This document shows positions 42,633 through 50,459 of a stretch of 64,000 bases of DNA, one piece after another (position 1 is the stretch's first letter; every line of letters starts with the position of its first letter). Below the pieces are notes generated by a model. That model was given only the letters and a program-made list of their open reading frames with translations, ran no database searches and was not told where the DNA came from. The position numbers and the translations under genes were made by a program. The stretch covers positions 1-64,000 of the forward strand of contig JBOGHW010000062.1 in NCBI GenBank assembly GCA_050744865.1. The letters are read 5' to 3'. This DNA comes from JAKACA01 sp050744865. Lineage in GTDB: Bacteria; Actinomycetota; Acidimicrobiia; Acidimicrobiales; Bog-793.

Positions 42633-43454
42633 TCAGGCGGCGGGGGCCGACGGCCAGGCCACAGGGAAGAGCTGGTGGTCCATCTCCTCACCTGGAGCGA
42701 GCTCTGACTCCAGGCCTTCGAAGGGCGGCGACGTCCGCCACCTTCGTGGGGCATAACGGGCACTATCGGACAGGTAGCGCAGCGAGAGCACCCGCCGGCG
42801 GCCGGCATAGGGGAAGCCCGGTGCGCCGTGAACCGAGAGGAAGTCGAAGAAGATGGCGTCGCCTGGTTCCATCTCGTAGCCGCGGATGGTGAAGGCGCCA
42901 GGATCGGCTTCAATATCAGGCAGCTCCGCCAGGCTGCCTTCGGGGAACCACTTGGCTTCGCCCATGAGGAACGTCCGAGGCATCAGCCAAGGGCCGAGAT
43001 GCGTGGTCGCAACGACCTCGAGGCTCCCGCCGCGTGGCACCGGGTCGAGGGGGATCCAGGCACTCACCCCCCGGCCGTCGACGTTGTAGTACGGCTGGTC
43101 CTGGTGCCAGGGCGTCCTCTGTGACGTGCCGCCTTCCTTCACGAGGACATGGTCGTGGTAAAAGCGCGCAGTTGCAGAGCACATGAGTGTGGCGGCGATC
43201 CTCGGGACGCCCGATCCGAGGGCGAGCTGGGCGATCTCGGGTACTTCCTGCCACCTGCAGAAGTCCTCGATGAATCGGCCTGGATCCTCGGCCCCGCTCG
43301 CGACTTGGGCGAGGTGGCTCGGCTGGTCGAGGACCGTCTGGATTCCGCCCCGCGCCAGCTCCACTTCGTCTGGTGTCAGCGCCCCGCGCACGCATACGAC
43401 ACCGTCACGGGCGAAGTCGGCAACCGCCGTCTCCTCGATCTGTACAGAGGTCAT
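42633..43454 (-). CDS. Phytanoyl-CoA dioxygenase (PhyH)-family enzyme
   Basis: A 273-residue iron(II)/2-oxoglutarate oxygenase. The facial triad reads WHQDQPYYN (H, D) and SVHGAPGFP (H), with the 2-OG Arg in AGRRRVLSLRY. The N-terminus FARDGVVCVRGALTPDEVEL is typical. It lies in the catabolic-looking island and is convergent with the metallophosphoesterase. PhyH enzymes hydroxylate CoA esters, alkyl acids or phosphonates; this sequence alone does not tell which. Confidence 0.88.
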   Translation of the reverse strand: MTSVQIEETAVADFARDGVVCVRGALTPDEVELARGGIQTVLDQPSHLAQVASGAEDPGRFIEDFCRWQEVPEIAQLALGSGVPRIAATLMCSATARFYHDHVLVKEGGTSQRTPWHQDQPYYNVDGRGVSAWIPLDPVPRGGSLEVVATTHLGPWLMPRTFLMGEAKWFPEGSLAELPDIEADPGAFTIRGYEMEPGDAIFFDFLSVHGAPGFPYAGRRRVLSLRYLSDSARYAPRRWRTSPPFEGLESELAPGEEMDHQLFPVAWPSAPAA

Positions 43455-43505
43455 ACAGCAGGATAGGGAGCGGCCGCATGAGTGCCGAGCGGACGGTTGC
43501 GGCGG

Positions 43506-44453
43506 CTACTCGTCAAACGCGCGGCGTACCCAGGCCAAGTGCCGACCGAGGTCTGTGGCTTGCTCTTGCATCGCCTCACCAAGCCAGACCAGCGTCATGG
43601 TCCGCGTCAGCCACTCCAAGCGACGCCCGAAGTCGTCGTCGACGGGCAACCCGTAAGCAGCCAGGACAGCTCGAACGAAGCACCAGTCTCCGATCGTGAT
43701 CAGCCCCACGAAGTCGACGACAGGGTCGGTGACCATGGCATCTGTCCAGTCGATCAATCCGGAGAGATGCCCGCTCACAGCATCGACGAGGACGTGCTCG
43801 GCGCAAATGTCGTTGTGCGCCAAGACCCGCCTGCCTGTAAACCGAGGGCGTGGCAGCGAGCCCGACAGGTAGGGCTCTGCGACGGCTCGAAGGTCCAGTG
43901 GCAGCCCAGCCCTCAGGTCGTTTACGCACCAAGACAGGTCGGCCCGGTGCCCACCGGCGCCGAGAGGCTCCTCCCGGGTTGGCGTGGAAGGCACGTGTTC
44001 GGTGTCGACGTTGTGCAGCGTTGTCAGCGTCGTTCCAAGGTCGTCGGCAAGGACGCCCACGTCGGCCGCCGGCTGGCCTGCTGGTATCCCGTCCATGAGC
44101 CGATAGCCGACGAAGGGGTACGGAAACTGTGCGCTTGGCCGACCGAGATAGGAGAACTTCGGCACGCTCGGTCCGAGCGCAATGCCGGCTAGCCGAACTA
44201 TTTCGGTCTCGCGAGTCAGCCAGGCGACCCGCTCTGCCCGCTTCGGGAAGCGAAACACGACACCGCCGCACAAGAACACATCGTGGTCCCAGCCGGCTCC
44301 GAGGCTGGTCACGTCCTGCCCGTCCAGCTCGGGAAACTGATCGGCGACCAGCTGGACGACCGTCAGCTGGTCGAGATGGCGGTCGCCATCGGTCGCGAGA
44401 TAAGGAACCTCGCCGCCGGGCTCGACCTGGAGTGCAGGCTGCCCGGCTGACAC
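43506..44453 (-). CDS. Aminoglycoside phosphotransferase-like kinase (APH family)
   Basis: A 315-residue APH/ChoK-type kinase. The catalytic loop is VLAHNDICAEHVLVD, with H-N-D where HxD is expected, and the metal-binding DWTDAMVTDP. The N-lobe has WDHDVFLCGGVVFRFPKR. The substrate might be a small amino-hydroxy compound; the gene does not by itself show antibiotic resistance. It precedes the convergent order with VOC (7 bases apart). Confidence 0.82.
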   Translation of the reverse strand: MSAGQPALQVEPGGEVPYLATDGDRHLDQLTVVQLVADQFPELDGQDVTSLGAGWDHDVFLCGGVVFRFPKRAERVAWLTRETEIVRLAGIALGPSVPKFSYLGRPSAQFPYPFVGYRLMDGIPAGQPAADVGVLADDLGTTLTTLHNVDTEHVPSTPTREEPLGAGGHRADLSWCVNDLRAGLPLDLRAVAEPYLSGSLPRPRFTGRRVLAHNDICAEHVLVDAVSGHLSGLIDWTDAMVTDPVVDFVGLITIGDWCFVRAVLAAYGLPVDDDFGRRLEWLTRTMTLVWLGEAMQEQATDLGRHLAWVRRAFDE

Positions 44454-44459
44454 CTTGAG

Positions 44460-44846
44460 TCAGCTCACCTTCGAGACGATCTCCACAAGATTGCCGTCCG
44501 GGTCGCGCAGCAAGGCGTTGCGGTTGTTGTTTCCGGTGTCGTGCGGCTCCTGGACGACGGGCGTACCCGCCGCCACCAGCTGGGCAAAGGCGTCGTCGGT
44601 GTTATCGCACCAGATGACCACTGCCATGACTGGGCTGCCGGGAATGGCGTCAACACCGTGCACTCTCCGGGCCGCTTCGACCGTGCCCAGCCCGATGCAG
44701 AAGTCGTTCAGCAGGAACTCCACATGCGTGGGGATCCCTTCGGCCGACGTGCGGAACGTCTCCTTGAACCCGAGGAGGTCCCGATAGAAGCCAACGCCGG
44801 CTTCGATGTCGCGGGTGTAGAGGTTCACGAATCCGGAGTTGAACAT
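44460..44846 (-). CDS. VOC-superfamily protein (glyoxalase/bleomycin resistance fold)
   Basis: A 128-residue single VOC domain: FVNLYTRDIEAGVGFYRDLL at residues 6-25, and ALLRDPDGNLVEIVSK at the end. The metal Glu in NLVEIVS is present. It precedes the kinase gene by seven bases, so they are likely one transcript. The substrate is unknown. Confidence 0.85.
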   Translation of the reverse strand: MFNSGFVNLYTRDIEAGVGFYRDLLGFKETFRTSAEGIPTHVEFLLNDFCIGLGTVEAARRVHGVDAIPGSPVMAVVIWCDNTDDAFAQLVAAGTPVVQEPHDTGNNNRNALLRDPDGNLVEIVSKVS

Positions 44847-44879
44847 GCAGAACTCCCTATTTCACGCGGCCGGGGAGGA

Positions 44880-46040
44880 CTAGTGCCAGAGCGACCGGCA
44901 AGGAATCTTGTCGCGGTCGCATCGGTCCGCGTACTTACCGGCGATCTCGGTCACCTCCCGTAGGAGACCGGTCTCGAGGGTGACGGGCTCGAGACCCATC
45001 TCGAGAAACTGCTTGTTCTCGACGAACAGCTCGTTCTCGGCCGCCTCGTTCCGCGGGTTGTCGACGTAGTCGATCTCAGCACCGGTGATCTCGGAGACGA
45101 GCTTGGCGAGGTCGCGAAGCCTGTGAGTCTCGGTCATCTGATTGAAGATCTTGACCCGGTCGCCCGGCTCAGGCGCATTCCTGACAGCCAGCTCGATGCA
45201 ACGGACGGTGTTGTGGATGTGGATGAAGGCACGGGTCTGCCCACCGGTCCCGTGGACGGTGAGCGGGTAGCCGATCGCCGCCTGCATCAGGAAGCGGTTC
45301 AAGACCGTGCCGTAGTCGCCGTCGTAGTCGAAACGATTGATCAGCCGCTCGTCGCGCGCAGTCTCGTCGGTCTGGGTGCCCCACACGATGCCCTGGTGCA
45401 GATCGGTGACGCGAACGCCGTCGTTCTTGTTGTAGGAGGCGAAGAGAAGCTGGTCCTGGGTCTTGGTCAGGTGGTAGACGCTGCCAGGATTGGCCGGGTA
45501 GAGGATCTCCTGCTCGATGCTGTGACCGTCGTCGGCCCGTACCTCGACTTGCAGGTAGCCCTCCGGAATGCGGATGCCTGCGGTCCCGTAGCCGTAGACA
45601 CCCATCGATCCCAGATGGACGATGTGGGTGTCGAGGCCGGCCTCGACGACAGCGGCGAGCAGGTTGTTCGTGGCGTTGATGTTGTTGTTGACGGTGTAGC
45701 GCTTGTGCCAAGAGCTCTTCATCGAATACGGCGCCGCCCGCTGCTCGGCGAAGTGGACGACGGCGTCCGGCTGGTACTCCCTCAACAGCGAGAGGAGGCG
45801 GTGGTAGTTCTCGGCCACGTCGAAGCGGTGGAAGGTGATCTGCTTGCCGCTTACGGCTTCCCACGCCTTCAGCCTGACGCTCATCGGCGCGATCGGCGTC
45901 AGAGAGCCCACCTCGAGCTCGTTGTCGATGTTCCTCCGGGAAAGATTGTCGACGATGACCACGTCGTGGCCGTGCTCGGAGAGGTAGAGCGAGGTCGGCC
46001 ATCCGCAGAAGCCGTCTCCCCCCAGAACAACAATGCGCAA
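44880..46040 (-). CDS. sqdB: UDP-sulfoquinovose synthase
   Basis: A 386-residue short-chain dehydrogenase/epimerase-type enzyme of the SQD1/SqdB class. It starts LRIVVLGGDGFCGWPTSLYL (TTG 46040 with AGGAGG upstream). Diagnostic words are GHDVVIVDNLSRRNIDNEL, VHFAEQRAAPYSM, THIVHLGSMGVYGYG and the catalytic YHLTK (Tyr/Lys). It converts UDP-glucose plus sulfite to UDP-sulfoquinovose. No SqdX/SQD2 glycosyltransferase is adjacent, so the product fate is uncertain. Confidence 0.92.
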   Translation of the reverse strand: MRIVVLGGDGFCGWPTSLYLSEHGHDVVIVDNLSRRNIDNELEVGSLTPIAPMSVRLKAWEAVSGKQITFHRFDVAENYHRLLSLLREYQPDAVVHFAEQRAAPYSMKSSWHKRYTVNNNINATNNLLAAVVEAGLDTHIVHLGSMGVYGYGTAGIRIPEGYLQVEVRADDGHSIEQEILYPANPGSVYHLTKTQDQLLFASYNKNDGVRVTDLHQGIVWGTQTDETARDERLINRFDYDGDYGTVLNRFLMQAAIGYPLTVHGTGGQTRAFIHIHNTVRCIELAVRNAPEPGDRVKIFNQMTETHRLRDLAKLVSEITGAEIDYVDNPRNEAAENELFVENKQFLEMGLEPVTLETGLLREVTEIAGKYADRCDRDKIPCRSLWH

Positions 46041-46268
46041 GTGAACCGCCTCCTGTGGTCTGGTCAAAAAGCCCGCGGACACCAAGCGGTCCGTCGGACG
46101 AGGGCGCGAAAACCGTAGGCGTCGGGAAGCCCCCTCCAGGACCGAAGGCTATAGCAACGATGCTACCAGGCGCCGCGCGGCAGGCTACGTCTATCATGGC
46201 GAATCGCTCCCCACGCCGAGGTCGACACCATTTTAGGCAGCATCGCCCTGGCTACGACTGCTTGCTGC

Positions 46269-46817
46269 TTGCTGGCGCTGATTGTGCTGCATCTGCTGCC
46301 AACTGGTCTTTCTCCGTTGCGGAACGCCGTCAGCCAATACGGAATCAGTCGGTATCGCTCCGGGTATCGCGTGCAGACGTTGAGCATGGGTGTGGCTGCG
46401 ATCGCCTCGGCCATAGGGATCGCCAAGCTCAACTTGGCTGGTAGCTCCATTGCCGTGATCCTGCTCCTCATCTGCGGTGCCGCTCGATGTGCCATCAGTT
46501 GGTTCCCGATGGATACGCCCGGCACGGAGCGCACTGAGACCGGGCGACGTCATGGGCTCCTGGCGATCGCGGCCTTCGCGGCGGTCGCCCTAGCCGCCAT
46601 CCGCCTCGGCACCCTCCTCAACCGGGCCGACGTGTGGCGTTCCACAAGTGCTGTCGTCGTCGGTTTGGGGATCGAAATGCTCGTCACGTCCATCGCCCTG
46701 GGCCCGGTGCGGCGCCACGAGACGATGCGCAGATACTTCGGTCTTGTCGAGCGCGCCTTTTACGCCGGCGCCCTGGCGTTCTTCTTCATCGTCAGCATCG
46801 AGCTGATCCGGCGTTGA
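46269..46817 (+). CDS. DUF998-like membrane protein
   Basis: About 182 residues with five to six hydrophobic segments. The start of the family pattern is LHLLPTGLSPLRNAVSQYG, which matches DUF998 proteins, with later segments LGIEMLVTSIALGPV and FYAGALAFFFIVSIELI. No clear ATG in frame is present; TTG 46269 or a non-canonical start slightly upstream is possible. Its last 26 bases overlap the end of the converging methyltransferase remnant. Confidence 0.7.
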   Translation: MLALIVLHLLPTGLSPLRNAVSQYGISRYRSGYRVQTLSMGVAAIASAIGIAKLNLAGSSIAVILLLICGAARCAISWFPMDTPGTERTETGRRHGLLAIAAFAAVALAAIRLGTLLNRADVWRSTSAVVVGLGIEMLVTSIALGPVRRHETMRRYFGLVERAFYAGALAFFFIVSIELIRR

Positions 46818-47516
46818 TCCTGGCGGCATCCTTCGTCGCCCAGAGGTAGGCGGCGGCCAGCCGGCGGCGGCCCCGGCCCTGCTCGACGAGCGGCCGCAGA
46901 TGAAATTCGAGTCTGGCGGCCTCCTCGGGCGTAAGCGCTTGGTCGATCGCCTCTCGCAGGGTGGGAACAAGCGGGTTGCCGGAGGAGTTGACGAACGTCT
47001 CCCAAGGCAAGCCGTGGCTGCCGGGCGCGACGTCGACGCGCAACTCGAGGTGAACCTCTTCGAAGCCCGCTTCCTCGGCCAGGGCGAGCAGGTCTTGCTC
47101 GTCAAAGTCGACCATTGGATCCGTCTCCGGATCCTGGATAGAGGCATACAGGGTCTCGAGCTTCGCCTCGAGATCGGCGATCGGCAGGGAGTCGTGCCCG
47201 AGGTGGCCGAAGAGGCACCCCGGTGCCACCATCAGTTGGTTGATCGGCTCGTAGATGCTCAGCCTCCCGCCCCGGCGCAGCACCCGGTGGAACTCCCGAA
47301 AGGCCGCAGCCTTGTCCTTCACGTAGATGAGCACAGACCTCGTGGTAACGATGTCCACCGACGCCTCGCCGATCGGATCGAGGTCGTCAGCCGCCGCCTG
47401 CAAGAAACGGCACCGCTCACCCACACCCATCTCCCCCGCAACTCGCCCGCAGTGAGCCAGGAGGTCTGCGGAGATGTCGCTGAAGACCACCGACCCCGTG
47501 GCGCCGACCCTCGCCT
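46792..47516 (-). pseudogene. N-terminally truncated methyltransferase remnant
   Basis: The frame from about 47516 to 46792 encodes the middle and C-terminal part of a class I methyltransferase: SVVFSDISADLLAHCGRVAG, DIVTTRSVLIYVKDKAAAF and FHRVLRRGGRLSIYEPINQL. Motif I with its Gly-rich loop, normally about 30 residues earlier, is absent. Upstream in the same frame there is only Arg-rich sequence that belongs to the adjacent hypothetical gene. A deletion has joined the two genes at about 47.5 kb. No functional start is evident. Confidence 0.8.
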
Positions 47517-48106
47517 GGCTCCGCCTCGGAAGGTTGCTCGCCCGCCTCCGGCCGCTCCGGCTTGCCCTCCTGCCGTTCCGAGTCACCCGAACCGGCCCGG
47601 GTAGCCGCTGGTAGGCCCAGCCCGGCCACGCCGCCCCCGCTCAACCCACCGGTGAGGCGACCGGACAGCAAGAGGTCAGCCGCAGCCGGGTCGGCCAGGC
47701 CCGCCACGAGGCTCGACTCCAGCTCCTGGATGACAGCGTCGCCGAGGCGTTGGCCCTTGGCCTCGGACAGATGCCGAGCCTGGACGATCAGGCCCTGAGT
47801 CAGCCGCCGTCGGTCTTGTGAGAGACCTCGCACCTCCGCACCGGCGAGTTCATACTGAGCTCGCCGCAGCTCGTCCCCGAGCCGTAGTAGCTCCTCGACG
47901 TCCTCGAGGCGGTTCCGTATCAGTTGGTTGAGTGCCCAGGCGACGACCGTCGGGCGCTTCAGCGCCTTGAGGGCGGCCGACAGCTGCGGGTCGCCGGCCT
48001 TCTTAGCAGCCGCCGCATGAACGTCCCGAGCCTTCGTGAACTCGCCTGGCAGCAACCTGTACAACTCGTCGGCAACGTCGTCGAACTCCACCCTGCCTTC
48101 GATCAC
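47417..48106 (-). pseudogene. Hypothetical protein gene, C-terminus lost at the deletion junction
   Basis: From GTG 48106 (GTGA overlap with the VOC gene) the frame reads VIEGRVEFDDVADELYRLLP, then a helical region with KRPTVVAWALNQLIRN. Up to about residue 195 it is a well-behaved actinobacterial helical protein. After the Glu/Pro-rich segment near 47.52 kb the frame becomes the wrong-frame reading of the methyltransferase DNA until a stop at 47417. The original C-terminus is lost. It could still be expressed as a truncated protein. Confidence 0.65.
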
Positions 48107-48495
48107 CCGATCGACTGTGCCAGCTCCCAAACGTGCCCGTCGGGGTCCTTGAAGTAAGCAGTGCGCATACCCCAGGCTTGGTCCGTCGGCTTCTGGAAGA
48201 ACCCGACGCCTCGGCCGAGCAGGTCGTCGTAGAGCGCATCGACGCCGTCAGTGAATGCCGTCAAGAAGGCCGTCGCGCCGACCGCAGGCGTCGCGGTCGC
48301 CTCGCCCTGCAACTGCTCGCAGGCCCGGTCGACTTGAAGGGCAATGAACGCCAAGCCCTCGATCTTGAAACCCACAGAGTCGGCGTCCTCGAAGTGCACC
48401 TCGAGCCCAAGCACGCCATTGTAGAAGTCCTTGGTTCTGTGGAGGCTCTCCACGAACAGGACCACAGCTCCGACCTTGTCGAACGCAGGTCGCAT
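48103..48495 (-). CDS. VOC-superfamily protein
   Basis: A 130-residue VOC domain from ATG 48495 (AGGAG 8 nt upstream). It begins FDKVGAVVLFVESLHRTKDF and ends MRTAYFKDPDGHVWELAQS, with metal residues present. The downstream gene overlaps by GTGA. The ligand is unknown. Confidence 0.85.
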   Translation of the reverse strand: MRPAFDKVGAVVLFVESLHRTKDFYNGVLGLEVHFEDADSVGFKIEGLAFIALQVDRACEQLQGEATATPAVGATAFLTAFTDGVDALYDDLLGRGVGFFQKPTDQAWGMRTAYFKDPDGHVWELAQSIG

Positions 48496-48604
48496 CGAGA
48501 GACTCCTTTCTCCCAAGACGCTACCTCAGTGTGTGCGCTCAGCTGCCGCCGTCGGACAGGAGCCTCGCCGACACATGGACGGCGCCTGTCCTAACGTCGA
48601 TGCA

Positions 48605-49708
48605 GTGACCGCCCACGAGCTCTCTCGGACCGACGCGCGCCGTATCGCCGTGCGGGCGCAGCTCCTGGACGGCGCACGGCCGAACGAGCTGCTCTCCGTG
48701 GTGCGTCACCTGACTCTGCTGCAGCTCGACCCGACAGCCGCCATAGCGCCCAATGCCGACCTCGTGGCCTGGAGCCGCCTCGGGTCGTCCTATGCGCCGT
48801 CAGATTTGCGGAAGGCGCTCGAGGTGCGTGCTCTGGTCGAGTTCCTGGCGATAATCCGGCCAAGCGAAGATCTGGCTCTCTACCGGGCCGAGATGGCCGA
48901 GTGGCTCACCGGCAGTGAGTCGCTCGACTGGCACCAGCGCCGCACCGCCTGGGTGCGTGCCAACGACGCTTGCCGGCGGGACATCCTCCAGCGACTCGGT
49001 TCGTCTGGGCCTTTGCTCTCGCGTGATCTCCCTGACAGCTGCGAGGTGCCTTGGCAGTCGACCGGGTGGACCAACAACCGCAACGTCACCCAACTGCTGG
49101 AGTCGATGCTGTTGCGAGGCGAGGTCGCCGTCGCAGGACGCAGTGGCAGCGAGCGCCTGTGGGATCTGGCAGAGCGGGTCTACCCCGATGACCCGGTGAT
49201 CCCAGCCGAGGAAGCGCTGCGGATCCGCAACGAGCGCCGGCTCCGCGCACTTGGCATCGCCCGCGCCCGAACCGTGCAAAGCCCAATGGAGCCATGGGAC
49301 GTGGGTGAGACCGGCGAGCCGGCGGTGGTCGAGGGCGTCAAGGGCAGTTGGCGGGTCGACCCATCTCAGTTGGGCCGATCGTTCTCGGGGCGTGCCGCTC
49401 TGCTGTCGCCCTTCGACAGGCTGGTGCACGATCGCAAGCGCACGCTCGAGCTCTTCGAATTCGACTACCAGCTGGAGATGTACAAGCCTGCCGCCCAACG
49501 CCGCTGGGGATACTTCGCGCTGCCGATCCTCTACGCCGACCGGCTGGTCGGCACGCTCGATGCCATCGCCGACCGCAAGGCCGGAGTCCTGCAGGTCAAG
49601 GCGATCCACCAGGACGTCAAGTTCACCAAGACAATGACCGCCGCCATCGGTCGCGAGATAAGGGACCTCGCTCGCTGGCTCGACCTGGAGCTCAGGCTGC
49701 CCGGCTGA
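48605..49708 (+). CDS. Winged-helix DNA-binding (YcaQ-like, HTH_42) protein
   Basis: A 367-residue protein of the YcaQ/AlkX type. The N-terminus LSRTDARRIAVRAQLLDG and VRHLTLLQLDPT are family starts, and the core RAALLSPFDRLVHDRKRTLELFEFDY, here RAALLSPFDRLVHDR and KRTLELFEFDYQLEMY, is the most conserved YcaQ part, followed by YFALPILYADRLVGTLDA. E. coli YcaQ is a DNA glycosylase for crosslinks. The gene starts at GTG 48605; ATG 48575 is an alternative. Members with full QxD-type catalytic residues are glycosylases; I do not assert activity. Confidence 0.82.
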   Translation: MTAHELSRTDARRIAVRAQLLDGARPNELLSVVRHLTLLQLDPTAAIAPNADLVAWSRLGSSYAPSDLRKALEVRALVEFLAIIRPSEDLALYRAEMAEWLTGSESLDWHQRRTAWVRANDACRRDILQRLGSSGPLLSRDLPDSCEVPWQSTGWTNNRNVTQLLESMLLRGEVAVAGRSGSERLWDLAERVYPDDPVIPAEEALRIRNERRLRALGIARARTVQSPMEPWDVGETGEPAVVEGVKGSWRVDPSQLGRSFSGRAALLSPFDRLVHDRKRTLELFEFDYQLEMYKPAAQRRWGYFALPILYADRLVGTLDAIADRKAGVLQVKAIHQDVKFTKTMTAAIGREIRDLARWLDLELRLPG

Positions 49709-49786
49709 CGCTCCCAGATGGCGGGGACGATCGCCTCCGGCAGCGTGGCCGGAACCTCGTCAGCGACGCCGGAGGGCCGGGGTAGG

Positions 49787-50407
49787 GTGTCGCGGGTGGA
49801 CGGTTCGTACCGCGTCTCGGACAGCGAGCGCGAGGAAGTAGTCCTCGTGCTCCGGCACCACCTCCTCGAAGGACGCCTCACCATTGAGGAGTTCACCGAT
49901 CGCGTCGAGCTTGCCTACGGGGCGCGTGTCGCCGACGACCTTCTTCCTGTCCGGGCGGACCTGCCGGAGGTCGCCGTCGCAAGGCCGACCTCACCTCGCA
50001 AGCGGACACGGCTCACCGCGGCTCTCTGCGGTCACGTCGTCCGGCGCGGCCCGCTCAGGCTGGGCCGGCGAACCCTGGTCGCAGGTGCCTTTGCCGATGT
50101 CGACCTCGACCTGCGCCAAGCCGAGATCGACAACGCCCGGAGCACTGTGATGGTTCTACTGGCTTGCGGGAACGTGGATGTGTACGTACCGGCCGGTGTC
50201 AACGTCCAAGTGAGTGGCCTTACGATATTCGGGCATCGACGCGACCGCGGTTCGATCGTGTCCCGGCCCGACGCTCCGATGGTCCATGTTTGGGTGTTCG
50301 GCTGTTTCGCCACGGCCGACATCTGGCACGTGCCCCATGACGTTCGTGGCAGCTACAAGAAGATCATCCGCCAAGTCGAGCGACGAGAGCGGCACCTACC
50401 GGCTTGA
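49787..50407 (+). CDS. DUF1707 / cell-wall stress-response domain protein
   Basis: About 206 residues. Residues 1-60 are a DUF1707 (SHOCT-like) domain: YRVSDSEREEVVLVLRHHLL then EGRLTIEEFTDRVELAYGAR. The C-terminal part resembles the LiaF-like beta domain (LAGAFADVDLDLRQAEI variant: LVAGAFADVDLDLRQAEID, VPAGVNVQVSGLTIFGHRR). Such proteins link cell-wall stress to gene control. GTG 49787 is preferred; ATG 49718 adds 23 residues. Confidence 0.82.
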   Translation: MSRVDGSYRVSDSEREEVVLVLRHHLLEGRLTIEEFTDRVELAYGARVADDLLPVRADLPEVAVARPTSPRKRTRLTAALCGHVVRRGPLRLGRRTLVAGAFADVDLDLRQAEIDNARSTVMVLLACGNVDVYVPAGVNVQVSGLTIFGHRRDRGSIVSRPDAPMVHVWVFGCFATADIWHVPHDVRGSYKKIIRQVERRERHLPA

Positions 50408-50459
50408 CCACTCGGACGAGGCTCAGTCCCAGCCGCCGCCTGTCAGCCACGTCGCTTGC

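Noticed and set aside
43506..44453. Aminoglycoside resistance gene
   Set aside because: The APH fold covers many small-molecule kinases and the neighbours do not suggest resistance.
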